DNA of 40,235 nt from Clostridium sardiniense (GTDB lineage: Bacteria; Bacillota; Clostridia; Clostridiales; Clostridiaceae), in contig NZ_JAFBDA010000029.1 in the NCBI RefSeq assembly GCF_016907995.1, positions 1 through 40,235 of the forward strand, given 5' to 3'. Of the stretch, positions 15,885 to 24,280 are shown piece by piece; the stretch's first letter is position 1; each line of letters begins with the position of its first letter. The position numbers were made by a program, and so were the translations under genes. The notes beneath the pieces were generated by a model, which had not been told where the DNA came from, made no database searches, and saw nothing but the letters and a program-made list of their open reading frames with translations.

Positions 15885-15995
15885 ATAAAAAATAATCAAT
15901 CTTAATTAATTCTAAAAGCAAGTAAATACATAAATTGTAGATTGTAATTACATATACTTTAAATATTAATAATAAATTTTAGGGGGAAAATACAA

Positions 15996-16697
15996 ATGCA
16001 AAATAATCAGGTACAAGTAGGTGTTTCAGATGAATTTAATTATGATAATTTACCAATTAAATATGATATTACAACAGATGGTCATTTAGGACTATATGTT
16101 GAAGACTGTGCTAAAGCTTTAGGCGTGACCACAAAAAAGGTTTTAAAAGATAATAACGAAAGTATTACTGTGAGATATGATAGAGTCTATGAGGATTTAG
16201 TTAATATAGGTATTTTACGTTTTCAAGGAAGTTATAACAAAATATCTAATGAGCAAAAGAAAATAATAAGGAATACATTAAAAACGTTAAAAATAAGTGT
16301 TGAAGAATTTATACTATGGTGTAATAGGGTAAATACATTGAATAGTGATATGTTGATTCAAATATTAAATAATTATAAGTCGTCAAAAATTATAATTCCG
16401 AAACCACGAAAAGAAATACAATTTTTAGATAAACTTGAAGAAGTCCTCAAACCTTTTAATGTAAAAGGAATAAGGCAATATAAAATATTAAATTATAGAA
16501 TTGACTATTATATACCAGGATTAAGAGTAGCTATAGAATATGATGAGAATAATCATAATAGATATACGTATGAGGCGCATGAATTGAGACAGAAACTAAT
16601 AGAACATGAATTAAGCTGTAGATTTATTAGGGTAAGTGATGATCGAACTGATGAATACAATATAGGAATAATAATAAAGGAAATATTTGAGATATGA
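15996..16697 (+). CDS. Antirepressor-like protein fused to a DUF559/Vsr-type nuclease-like domain
   Basis: 233 residues. The N-terminal half (about 20-115) resembles phage antirepressor/BRO-type domains (GHLGLYVEDCAKALGVTTKK, YDRVYEDLVNIGILRF). The C-terminal part (about 140-230) fits the DUF559/very-short-patch endonuclease fold: 'YKILNYRIDYYIPGLRVAIE' then YDENNH, with Asp170, Glu181, Asp183 and His187 as likely metal-site residues, and 'QKLIEHELSCRFIRVSDDRT' as closing strand and helix. Fusions of a phage DNA-sensing domain to nuclease modules occur in mobile elements. It probably acts on DNA; the target is unknown. Ribosome site TAGGGGGA. Confidence 0.72.
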   Translation: MQNNQVQVGVSDEFNYDNLPIKYDITTDGHLGLYVEDCAKALGVTTKKVLKDNNESITVRYDRVYEDLVNIGILRFQGSYNKISNEQKKIIRNTLKTLKISVEEFILWCNRVNTLNSDMLIQILNNYKSSKIIIPKPRKEIQFLDKLEEVLKPFNVKGIRQYKILNYRIDYYIPGLRVAIEYDENNHNRYTYEAHELRQKLIEHELSCRFIRVSDDRTDEYNIGIIIKEIFEI

Positions 16698-16990
16698 GAT
16701 TAATTAAAAAATCTAACCATTTATTAACTACTAACTTTAATAATAAAGCTATAAATATAGTTACTCAAGAAGAAGTGGATAAATTGAGAAAAGATAAGAT
16801 GTATTATGATACATTTATAAGAAGGCCTATAGAAGAATATTTAGAGAATAATAAAAAAATAGAATACATAGTTATCGCTGGAAAATATATAAAACATACA
16901 TATTTTCTTTTAGATGATTCAGAAAAATTTTTACATATACTAAAAGAGTTAAGAATTGATAATGATGAGGTTTTGAATATAATGGAATAA
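16694..16990 (+). CDS. Hypothetical protein, 98 aa, coupled to the DUF559 gene
   Basis: Starts at an ATGA overlap with the stop of the antirepressor-nuclease gene, so it is translationally coupled. Pattern: a short N-terminal region, helix 'EEVDKLRKDKMYYDTFIRRP', a beta strand (IEYIVIAGKY) and a final helix. No family recognised. Confidence 0.6.
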   Translation: MRLIKKSNHLLTTNFNNKAINIVTQEEVDKLRKDKMYYDTFIRRPIEEYLENNKKIEYIVIAGKYIKHTYFLLDDSEKFLHILKELRIDNDEVLNIME

Positions 16991-17015
16991 CTAACAAAGA
17001 CACTATGGAAACAAT

Positions 17016-17087
17016 GATAACTAATTGGTTTAATAGTTATCAAGTACAGAATTTAATTAATTAAGATAGGGATATTATAATCCCTAT
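17016..17087 (+). terminator. Two hairpins after the 16694 gene
   Basis: GATAACTA / TAGTTATC (17016-17041) and ATAGGGAT / ATCCCTAT (17066-17087) are perfect 8-bp stems. The second could end transcription, though neither has a strong U run. Confidence 0.45.
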
Positions 17088-17193
17088 AATACATAGTAAA
17101 GAAGTTTATAAAATAGAATTTTTATGGAGAGTGAAATACATAAAATATTAAGAAATAAAATATAATTAATTATATTAAGAATGAGGTGATAAA

Positions 17194-17616
17194 ATGGGTT
17201 TTAAAAGTGTGAAAAAGAATGAGAAAGATGAAATAATATTTGAAAATTTAGTTACAATCAAATGCAAGTATGCATGGAATCTAGGAGAGGAAGTAAAGTT
17301 ACCTGAATTTGCTTCTTTTATGGTTACTTTGTGTAAAAAAGATGATGGAGCATTATATTATACTCTCTATCAAGGATTTGGAACTTATGAATATTATAAG
17401 TATAGAGAACTGGGGTTATTAGATAATCATAATAAGGAATACTTATTTCAGTCAAATTGGGGAAAGGCGATTAGTCTTTTTAGAGAAGATGAGTGGGAAG
17501 AAGTACAGAAATATATACCTTTAACACAAAAAATAAATGGTGAGATTAAGAGAATACCTATGTATACCTACAATGATGATGATAATTTATACGTAGTACC
17601 AATCAATTTAAGTTAA
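17194..17616 (+). CDS. Hypothetical protein, 140 aa
   Basis: Ribosome site GAGGTGAT. Beta-rich soluble protein with many Tyr and Trp (YYTLYQGFGTYEYYKY, FQSNWGKAISLF, DEWEEVQKYI). No signal peptide or membrane helix, no family recognised. The following 226 bases hold a 10-pair stem (ATAGGTTGAT near 17646 with ATCGACTTAT near 17677) and no gene. Confidence 0.6.
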   Translation: MGFKSVKKNEKDEIIFENLVTIKCKYAWNLGEEVKLPEFASFMVTLCKKDDGALYYTLYQGFGTYEYYKYRELGLLDNHNKEYLFQSNWGKAISLFREDEWEEVQKYIPLTQKINGEIKRIPMYTYNDDDNLYVVPINLS

Positions 17617-17842
17617 AAGTTTCGTGAAAATGCTTTAGAAAATCATAGGTTGATAAGAAGTATAAGTACCGCTCTATCGACTTATGGTTAATAATTCAAT
17701 AAAATAATTGTTTTAAAGGAATATTAAAATAAATAATTCTATTAATTTAAGTAAAAGATTTCTAAAAGAAAAGACAGTTGAGTTAAATATTGTTAATAAG
17801 TTATAATAAAAGAAAAATTATAACAATTATGGAGGTTAGATA

Positions 17843-18547
17843 ATGGAGTATAAAGTAAGTTTTATGAATTTAAAAGAAGAGTTTAATAAAGTTAATATAA
17901 AATGCATAGAAGGGACATGCATCATTCCTGATAATATACTTATTATTGAATTAAAATCATTAGATAAGTATATTGATTTACTTTTAGATTTAAAAGCAAA
18001 AAACGTATTTTATTCTTTACACTATTATGATGAGGAAGAATATTTTATTGATGAAGATTCTGTATTAGATGAGTATGGAGAAAAAGTACTTAATTTAGTT
18101 AAAGATAGAATAAGCGAGTATAATAATGAAATGGAGAGTTTTGATTTTGATACTCCATATAGAATAAATTTATATTTTATAAAAGATAATATTGTATATT
18201 TATTTTATATGGAAGATGATTGGTTGGAAGAATATGAAGTATTTACTGCCGATAGAGAAATAGAAACAATGATTGAAGATATAGAGCCAGAATTAGAAAG
18301 TATATTGGTTCAACATCAAAAAGATGTAGAAAATCTAGGTGAGGAACTGAAAAATTTAATATTGAATGATAAAGAGTTTAAACTTTGTACAAATCAGTCA
18401 TCAAGAGGAGCTTATACAAGACAATTGATTAATTCTAGTAAATTTCAAAAGTATAGGACTTTCTTTGAATCAAAAACTGGACATTTTAGTTCAAGAGATT
18501 TATGTGATTTTATAGAGTTATTATGGAAGAAATTAAATGCTAAATAA
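17843..18547 (+). CDS. Hypothetical acidic protein upstream of the SIR2-like gene
   Basis: 234 residues behind ATGGAGGTTAG. Acidic, alternating strands and helices (LIIELKSLDKYIDLLLDLKA, FYSLHYYDEEEYFIDED), with helical middle and a basic C-terminal region ('GAYTRQLINSSKFQKYRTFF'). It ends 43 bases before the SIR2-like start, in the same transcription unit. No family recognised. By position it could be the sensor or control partner of the SIR2-like effector. Confidence 0.62.
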   Translation: MEYKVSFMNLKEEFNKVNIKCIEGTCIIPDNILIIELKSLDKYIDLLLDLKAKNVFYSLHYYDEEEYFIDEDSVLDEYGEKVLNLVKDRISEYNNEMESFDFDTPYRINLYFIKDNIVYLFYMEDDWLEEYEVFTADREIETMIEDIEPELESILVQHQKDVENLGEELKNLILNDKEFKLCTNQSSRGAYTRQLINSSKFQKYRTFFESKTGHFSSRDLCDFIELLWKKLNAK

Positions 18548-18590
18548 GAATAGAATAGTAAATGATATAATAATTGAAGAGGTGATTTAT

Positions 18591-19841
18591 ATGGATAATA
18601 GATTATTATTATTGGGGAATGGGTTTAGTATGAATTTCGATTCTAGCTTTTGCAATGTTATGGATAGGCTATATGAAGCTCATAAAGAAGTGTTAATGAA
18701 TGGAGTTGTAAAAGCAAAAGCTAATAAGAATTATAAAACTAAATTTGAAGAAAGCTATAACAGTGTTGTATCAGCTTTAAGAAGGGTAAACAAAGATAAA
18801 TTATATAAAATATTAGAAGAAGGATTTGAGCTCGGACAAGCAATAATTCAAGATACAAACTTTATTAAAGAATTAAAAGAAACAGAGTATGTGACGGATT
18901 TAGAATTTGGAAATAGTCAATTAACTATGTTGGATAGCTTAATCAAGTCTTGGGAAAAATGTGGAATAAATAGGATAAACATAGAATATATATCAATTTT
19001 AGTATGGGCTTATTTTGCTGCTGGTGAAGAGAAAATTAAAGAATATGATATGCAATATAACGGATTCGTAAAATTGGTAAGGATAGGAGACTACCAAACC
19101 AAAAAGGTTTTGAAAGGAGATGCTATAGCTACAAGATTATTAGAGAATATAATGTTTAATGGAGTTACAACATATTTAAGAATGTTATTAGCAACAGCTA
19201 TATTTAACAATGGTAAAGCTATAGCTGATAATGAGTTTGATAAGATCAATAAGATTAATTTAGATAAAATAAAAAATTACTTAAATGAATTTGATGTAAT
19301 AATTACATTAAATTACGACAAGATTGTTGAAAATTTATTTAATATAAATAGTATTAAACACGTACATGGGGAATATAAAAGAAATAAAGAAGAATGTAAT
19401 TATCAACTTTTAGGGCTAAAATATAAGGATTCTTTTATTAATTTTTCCGATATATTAGTTGGAGATTATATATACAATAAAACACAAAGAGCAATAGTTA
19501 ATGGATTAAATGCAAAGCATACTCATAAGAACTATAAAACATGGAAAGAAATATTAGAAACAAAAATAAAAGAAAATAAAATTAATAATATAACAATTTT
19601 AGGATTAAGTTCCGATAATGATCAACATATATTTAGGGATATAATAACTAGATTACACCTTGAAAATATAGAAAATCCAGAAATAAATTATTGTTATTTT
19701 AATGAACAAGATAAAAAAAGCTTTATTGGTATGTATGATTCAATACAAACGTTTGGTGAAGAATTAAATAATTATGCAAAACAGATTAAGATTAATTATA
19801 TTAAAACAAAGGATATATTAAAGAGAAATTTTCTTTGCTAG
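18591..19841 (+). CDS. SIR2-like (DUF4917-type) protein, candidate NAD-targeting defence effector
   Basis: 416 residues from ATG 18591, chosen for its site AAGAGGTGAT (18577-18586). SIR2-type Rossmann features: LLLLGNGFS (residues 5-13), DVIITLNYDKI with Asn241 and Asp243, HVHGEY (257-262) with candidate catalytic His257 or His259, and a late strand ILGLSSDNDQH (336-346). This pattern fits SIR2-like families such as DUF4917, relatives of which in defence systems hydrolyse NAD during phage infection. Catalytic activity and defence are inferred, not shown. The same element carries PnuC, which could restore NAD precursors. Confidence 0.72.
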   Translation: MDNRLLLLGNGFSMNFDSSFCNVMDRLYEAHKEVLMNGVVKAKANKNYKTKFEESYNSVVSALRRVNKDKLYKILEEGFELGQAIIQDTNFIKELKETEYVTDLEFGNSQLTMLDSLIKSWEKCGINRINIEYISILVWAYFAAGEEKIKEYDMQYNGFVKLVRIGDYQTKKVLKGDAIATRLLENIMFNGVTTYLRMLLATAIFNNGKAIADNEFDKINKINLDKIKNYLNEFDVIITLNYDKIVENLFNINSIKHVHGEYKRNKEECNYQLLGLKYKDSFINFSDILVGDYIYNKTQRAIVNGLNAKHTHKNYKTWKEILETKIKENKINNITILGLSSDNDQHIFRDIITRLHLENIENPEINYCYFNEQDKKSFIGMYDSIQTFGEELNNYAKQIKINYIKTKDILKRNFLC

Positions 19842-19854
19842 ATAGGAATAAGTG

Positions 19855-19882
19855 TATAGCAGCTAAATATTTAGCTGCTATA
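19855..19882. repeat. Perfect 28-bp palindrome
   Basis: TATAGCAGCTAAAT followed directly by its reverse complement, 14 bases after the SIR2-like stop. As RNA it would form a long hairpin; no U run follows, so it may be an unusual terminator or a DNA site bound by a dimer. Confidence 0.7.
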
Positions 19883-19919
19883 AAACTTGAAATTTAAATA
19901 AAATATTTAAAAAATAATG

Positions 19920-19948
19920 TTGACAAATTAAAAGAGTAATAGTAAACT
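19920..19948 (+). promoter_or_regulatory. Promoter of the 20060-22455 gene group
   Basis: TTGACA (19920-19925), 17-bp spacer, TAAACT (19943-19948). The 110-base leader has a CGCA...TGCG hairpin and an AAAATAAATAAAAAA stretch before the ribosome site. Confidence 0.65.
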
Positions 19949-20059
19949 AATAATTGTTAAAGGGAAACGCAGTCAAATGCGAAGTAACAAAGGTTATAAT
20001 CTTCCTTCTAAAAAGAGGTAATATCAAAATAAATAAAAAATAAAGATGAGGTGCTAAGT

Positions 20060-20179
20060 ATGAAAGAAATTAAAATTGGTTCTAAGGAATGGAAGTTAAA
20101 AAGGAGAGCGGAAATACTAGAGAAACATAAAAGAAAATATACATATGATACTTTGTTCAATAGAAGTGTAAGAGTATAA
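20060..20179 (+). CDS. Small basic protein, 39 aa
   Basis: Good ribosome site GATGAGGTGC and a clean ORF: MKEIKIGSKEWKLKRRAEIL then EKHKRKYTYDTLFN. Strongly basic, likely helical; first gene after the promoter at 19920. Could bind nucleic acid. No family recognised. Confidence 0.55.
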   Translation: MKEIKIGSKEWKLKRRAEILEKHKRKYTYDTLFNRSVRV

Positions 20180-20191
20180 GGAGCGAGAAAG

Positions 20192-20518
20192 ATGAAAAAT
20201 GAAATTAAATTATTACATATAAATAACTACATAGCTGACAATTATAGAAAGTTTGTAAAAGGTAAGGAGGGTGTAGGATATAGAGATATAAGAAAATATT
20301 TAACTAGAAATTTTATTTTAGGAAACCTTGATTTAAGAAGAAGTAATGACATTTATCAATTAAGAAGATATGGTAACTTATCAATTCTTGTTAATGTAAA
20401 AAAAGGTATGGTAATTGATATTTATAATAAAAAAGGTGGAAAGCATGGTTACATAAATACTAGAGAAAAAGAAGATTTAAATAAGCTTTTAGAAATAGGT
20501 GATGAATATGAAAAGTAA
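20192..20518 (+). CDS. Hypothetical basic protein, 108 aa
   Basis: Ribosome site AAGGAGCGAG. Contains 'EGVGYRDIRKYLTRNFILGN', LDLRRSNDIYQLRRYG and a beta-hairpin (NLSILVNVKKGMVIDIY) with a basic end. It overlaps the HNH-kinase gene by a few codons, so they are translationally coupled. Function unknown. Confidence 0.6.
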   Translation: MKNEIKLLHINNYIADNYRKFVKGKEGVGYRDIRKYLTRNFILGNLDLRRSNDIYQLRRYGNLSILVNVKKGMVIDIYNKKGGKHGYINTREKEDLNKLLEIGDEYEK

Positions 20519-21860
20519 GAGTTTTGATGAATTAGGAATAAAAAAAATAGATATAGAGGGTTATTCAGGATATTATGTTTCTAGTAAAGGAAAAGTATTT
20601 AGTACAAATAACGGAGGATTTAAGAAATTAAGACCTTTTAAAATAGGAAAATATCGTAATTATCTAGCAGTTAGATTATATAAAGATAAAAAAGGAAAGG
20701 ATTATAAAGTTCATAGATTAGTAGGAATGTATTTCATACCAAATCCTAAAAATTTACCACAAATAAATCATATAGATGGAAATACCTTTAATAATAGTGT
20801 AGAAAATTTAGAATGGTGTACCAATGGAGAAAATCAATTACATGCATGGGCTTTCGGATTAAATCACAGGACTTCAAATAATACAAGTCCAACAGATGTA
20901 AGTTTCATGAGTATAACTAAAGTATCTAAGCCAATAGTTCAATTTGATAACGATTATAATTTTATAGATATTTATGGTAGTTTAGCATCATGTAAAAATA
21001 TAGCCAATTACTCATCAATAAATAAATGTTGTAATTATGAAACTTTTCATGCAAATAATTATAAATGGAGATATATAAATGAATGCAATATTAGAAATAA
21101 AATAATAGTTATATCAGGGAAAAGTGCAAGTGGAAAAAATTTTATATTAGAACAATGCAAGCAAAAATTTAATATGAATGAATTGATATCATATACAACA
21201 AGACCATTAAGAGAAGGTGAAAAAGAAGGAAAAGAGTATTATTTTATATCAGAAGATGAAATTAAAGTTAAAGGATTAAATGGTGAGTTATTAGAAATTA
21301 GAGAATATAAAACAGCATTCGGAAAGTGGTATTACGGATTATGTGTAAAAGAATTAAAAAAGAACAATCCGATTTGCATATTAGATAATAAAGGATTAAA
21401 AGAATTAGAAAAAAAGATAGGCAAACAGAATATTGTTTCAATATTTATTGATGTAAAAGATAAAATAAGATTAGATAGATCTTTAAATAGAGAAAATATA
21501 AATGAATTAAAAAAACAGGAGATTATTAGAAGATTAGAAGCAGATAATAAAGATTTTTCTTCTGAAATAATTAATAAAAACTATGATTATATAATGCAAA
21601 ATAACAATATAGAAGATTTACATAAGATACTACAATTAATTGAGAGTATAAGTAAAAAGAATAAAAAGGATGGTGAGTTATTTGCTCCACAAAAATATAG
21701 AGATGGTGAGTTTAAATATAAAAATAAATATTTTTATAGATACAAAGATTTATGTGAATATTTAAATATACCAGCTGCAAAGCTCCAATATTATAGAAAG
21801 AAGAAAAAATATGATATAGATAAGGCGATTAAGATGTGCATTAAAAAGGAGATATCTTAA
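20508..21860 (+). CDS. Fusion: NUMOD4-HNH homing endonuclease, NUMOD1-like, guanylate kinase, C-terminal HTH-like
   Basis: 450 residues from ATG 20508 behind AGGTGAT. Residues about 14-60 are NUMOD4 (IEGYSGYYVSSKGKVFS). Residues 67-112 are an HNH_3 nuclease (HRLVGMYFIPNP, then INHIDGNTFNNSVENLEWCT with His88 and Asn96). Residues 139-189 are NUMOD1-like (VSKPIVQFDNDYNFI). From residue 199 a guanylate kinase follows: Walker A SGKSASGKN (203-211), GMP-binding 'TTRPLREGEKEGKEYYF', and EYKTAFGKWYYG. A C-terminal segment (about 400-440) looks like an HTH (YKDLCEYLNIPAAKLQYYRK). A homing nuclease joined in one frame to a nucleotide kinase is unusual. No frameshift is seen, and both active-site regions look intact. 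Confidence 0.85.
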   Translation: MKSKSFDELGIKKIDIEGYSGYYVSSKGKVFSTNNGGFKKLRPFKIGKYRNYLAVRLYKDKKGKDYKVHRLVGMYFIPNPKNLPQINHIDGNTFNNSVENLEWCTNGENQLHAWAFGLNHRTSNNTSPTDVSFMSITKVSKPIVQFDNDYNFIDIYGSLASCKNIANYSSINKCCNYETFHANNYKWRYINECNIRNKIIVISGKSASGKNFILEQCKQKFNMNELISYTTRPLREGEKEGKEYYFISEDEIKVKGLNGELLEIREYKTAFGKWYYGLCVKELKKNNPICILDNKGLKELEKKIGKQNIVSIFIDVKDKIRLDRSLNRENINELKKQEIIRRLEADNKDFSSEIINKNYDYIMQNNNIEDLHKILQLIESISKKNKKDGELFAPQKYRDGEFKYKNKYFYRYKDLCEYLNIPAAKLQYYRKKKKYDIDKAIKMCIKKEIS

Positions 21861-21861
21861 A

Positions 21862-22065
21862 GTGAAGAAAAAATATAAATTAATAGAAGTTATAGAGATA
21901 ATGACAGAAGAGCAGGGAGAAAGGTTTCAAAGAGTAAATGATGAAAACTTTATTGTATATAGAGATGAGATAGGTAGATTGATGTGTAAAGTTAAAGATA
22001 ATCCAGGTAGAACATTAAATTTATTTAACTATATGCAAGATCTATGGATTATGAAAGAGGAGTGA
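21862..22065 (+). CDS. Small hypothetical protein, 67 aa
   Basis: Starts at GTG 21862, one base after the previous stop, with AAGGAG (21846-21851) as ribosome site. KKKYKLIEVIEIMTEEQG then MCKVKDNPGRTLNLFNYMQD; mixed alpha/beta, soluble. Unknown function. Confidence 0.55.
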   Translation: MKKKYKLIEVIEIMTEEQGERFQRVNDENFIVYRDEIGRLMCKVKDNPGRTLNLFNYMQDLWIMKEE

Positions 22066-22069
22066 TAAT

Positions 22070-22246
22070 ATGCTATTTGGGTTAACATTTATAAGTTTAT
22101 CAATACTAATAATTCGGTTCTTAGGAGTGATATTTGAAGAAGAGAAGCTGCAGTTTAAAACATATGTAGTAGTGATAGCAAGTATAGTATTTTCAGTAAC
22201 ATTTCTTATACATATATATAATTTATTTTGCATTATAATAAAATAA
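22070..22246 (+). CDS. Small two-helix membrane protein, 58 aa
   Basis: ATG 22070 lies behind GAGGAGTGAT, which overlaps the previous gene's stop. Two hydrophobic helices (MLFGLTFISLSILIIRFL; YVVVIASIVFSVTFLIHIY) flank a short charged loop EEEKLQ. Unknown function. Confidence 0.6.
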   Translation: MLFGLTFISLSILIIRFLGVIFEEEKLQFKTYVVVIASIVFSVTFLIHIYNLFCIIIK

Positions 22247-22271
22247 ATAAAAAACAAATGAGGTGTTAGAG

Positions 22272-22367
22272 ATGCATATGGATGAGAAAAAAATTATATT
22301 AGGACTATTTAGAAGTTTATGGAGAAAGAAGGAATTACAAAATGAGCAAAGTAGATCAATGGAATAA
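22272..22367 (+). CDS. Very small basic ORF, 31 aa
   Basis: ATG 22272 behind GAGGTG with an AAAATAAATAAAAAA leader stretch upstream. MHMDEKKIILGLFRSLWRKK then a polar end; an amphipathic helix. Overlaps the next small ORF in another frame, so one of the two may not be expressed. Confidence 0.4.
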   Translation: MHMDEKKIILGLFRSLWRKKELQNEQSRSME

Positions 22368-22455
22368 TTATAAGAATTTCTGTAAGAAGAATGGGTTAAA
22401 AGAAAATAATTTTAATAGTATGAAGAAATGGGTACAAAATGATATTAATTGCTAG
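22342..22455 (+). CDS. Very small ORF, 37 aa
   Basis: ATG 22342 behind AAGGAA. MSKVDQWNNYKNFCKKNGLK then MKKWVQNDINC; overlaps the end of the 31-residue ORF. The composition is protein-like, and the pattern looks like a short helical DNA- or protein-binding peptide. Unknown. Confidence 0.45.
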   Translation: MSKVDQWNNYKNFCKKNGLKENNFNSMKKWVQNDINC

Positions 22456-22530
22456 AATTATTTCTATAATTTTCTTGCTATAATAAGGTTGGCATTATAA
22501 AGAAAAGCAACTTTAGAGGAGTATTTAGTG

Positions 22531-22833
22531 ATGAAATGTAAGATTAGTTTAAATAACATTAAGAAAATAAGAAAATCTAAGCATATTACACAAACAAAAT
22601 TAAGTATTGAAACAGGAATAAGTCAAGCTGAAATAAGCTATTTAGAAAATGATAAAGATACAAGTGCAAAATTAGAACAGGTTGAAAAGATTGCAGAAGC
22701 ATTGCATGTATGTCCGTTTGATTTAATGAACTGTGATTGTAAAGAAGGCAGACAGTGTAGAAAAGATGGAAAAGACGATAAATGCAGAGAATGCAAAAGA
22801 AGAAAGAGAAGATTAATAGAAGAGAGGACATGA
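22531..22833 (+). CDS. XRE-family HTH regulator with Cys-rich basic tail
   Basis: 100 residues from ATG 22531 behind AGAGGAG. Residues about 6-62 are a classic Cro/CI HTH (IKKIRKSKHITQTKLS, GISQAEISYLEND, EKIAEALHVCPFDLM). The tail CDCKEGRQCRKDGKDDKCRE and CKRRKRR has several Cys (including one next to the HTH), perhaps binding a metal, and is very basic. It precedes the DNA ligase by 4 bases; they are one operon. Confidence 0.85.
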   Translation: MKCKISLNNIKKIRKSKHITQTKLSIETGISQAEISYLENDKDTSAKLEQVEKIAEALHVCPFDLMNCDCKEGRQCRKDGKDDKCRECKRRKRRLIEERT

Positions 22834-22837
22834 TATT

Positions 22838-24100
22838 ATGAAAAGTATAGTTAAAATAATTAAAAACATACAGAATACAAGTTCCACAAATGATAAACTT
22901 TCTATATTGAAGACTAATAAAGATAATGAATTATTAAAAAAAGTGCTTTACTTTACGTATAACCCTTATATGAAATATAAAATAACTGAAAAAAGCTTAG
23001 GAGAAGGGAGGAGTAGGAATGATTATGATATTTTTAGTTTAATGGATCTATTATCAAAAAGTAATATTAATGATAATCTTAGAGATTTAACTAATAGCTT
23101 TTTAACAATGCAACAGGATGAGGAATTAAAAGAATTATATACTATGATGTTATTAAAAGATCTAAGATGTAATATAAGCGCTAAAACAATTAATAAAGTC
23201 TGGAAGGATTTAATACCTCAATTTAATGTAATGTTGGCATCTAAATATTGGGATAGTGTAGATAAGGTAAATGGTAAGGAATTTATAATTACTACGAAAC
23301 TCGATGGAGGAAGAATGGTCGCTTGGAAAGAAAATGGAATACTTAAAGCATTTACTAGACAAGGAAAAGAAATAGAAGGATTATTAGAAATAGAGCAAGA
23401 GTTTAAATACATACCAGATGGAGTTGTATTAGATGGAGAAATACTTTTAAAAAATGATAAGAATTTAGAATCAAAAGATTTATACAGAGCGACCATGAAA
23501 GAAGTTAGAAAAGATGGAGAAAAAAATAATTTAATATTTAATGTTTTTGATATATTACCATTAGAAGACTTCAAGCAAGGTAAATGTAAAACTAAATGCA
23601 TAGATAGAAAAAATCAATTACATGAACTTGTAGAGAAAAATAATTTTAATAATATAATAGAAGTTAAACCTTTATATATAGGTAAAGATATAGAAGAAAT
23701 AACAAAATTCTTAAACAATGCTATTAATAATGGAGAGGAAGGTGTAATGGTAAATCTGTCAAATGCAGCTTATGAGTGTAAAAGAACTAAAACAATTTTA
23801 AAGGTTAAAGTTATGCAAACTTGTGACTTGAAAATTATAGGTTTTGAAGAAGGTACAGGTAAATACAAAGAATCATTAGGATCTTTAGTAGTAGATTATA
23901 AAGGTAATAGATTAGGTGTTGGATCTGGATTTAGTGATTCTGATAGGGAATATATATGGAATAATAGAGGTGAATTTTTAGGAAGAATTGTTGAAACGCA
24001 ATATTTTGAAGAAACTCAAAATCAAAATGGTGGGCTAGGATTAAGATTTCCAGTATTTAAGCAGATTAGGGAGGTGGGAAAAGAAGTTAGTTATGAATAG
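22838..24100 (+). CDS. ATP-dependent DNA ligase
   Basis: 420 residues with a phage-type architecture. An N-terminal helical region (1-125) precedes the nucleotidyltransferase core. Motif I KLDGGR places the adenylated Lys at 154; LDGEIL (198-203) is motif III; NVFDIL at 235-240; EEGVMV (300-305) is motif IV; LKVKV (321-325) is motif V. Residues about 330-415 form the OB fold. It seals nicks using ATP, unlike the NAD-dependent host LigA, so it works without host NAD. All catalytic motifs are present. On a phage-like element it would serve replication, repair or recombination. Confidence 0.93.
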   Translation: MKSIVKIIKNIQNTSSTNDKLSILKTNKDNELLKKVLYFTYNPYMKYKITEKSLGEGRSRNDYDIFSLMDLLSKSNINDNLRDLTNSFLTMQQDEELKELYTMMLLKDLRCNISAKTINKVWKDLIPQFNVMLASKYWDSVDKVNGKEFIITTKLDGGRMVAWKENGILKAFTRQGKEIEGLLEIEQEFKYIPDGVVLDGEILLKNDKNLESKDLYRATMKEVRKDGEKNNLIFNVFDILPLEDFKQGKCKTKCIDRKNQLHELVEKNNFNNIIEVKPLYIGKDIEEITKFLNNAINNGEEGVMVNLSNAAYECKRTKTILKVKVMQTCDLKIIGFEEGTGKYKESLGSLVVDYKGNRLGVGSGFSDSDREYIWNNRGEFLGRIVETQYFEETQNQNGGLGLRFPVFKQIREVGKEVSYE

Positions 24101-24143
24101 AATTGGTTTTAGATACACTTTAAAAAGTTAGTTTTAATTACTA

Positions 24144-24171
24144 AGTTCGCAATATGAGGAGATTGCGAACT
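24144..24171. repeat. AGTTCGCAAT inverted repeat
   Basis: Perfect 10-bp arms AGTTCGCAAT / ATTGCGAACT with an 8-base loop, after the ligase gene. Related AGTT(C/T)GCAATA sequences recur at about 25096 and 25317. Confidence 0.6.
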
Positions 24172-24280
24172 AGTTAAGAAAATTTGTTCTTTGAAAATTA
24201 AATAATACGGTATTTACAAAATATGTTACAATTAACTTATAATAGTTATATATGATGAATTAATTTATGGGGGGTTAAAA

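Noticed and set aside
19960..20040. HEARO/IscB omega RNA before the HNH gene
   Set aside because: The HNH protein is NUMOD4-type and lacks the RuvC parts of IscB; the leader is short and not clearly of that class.
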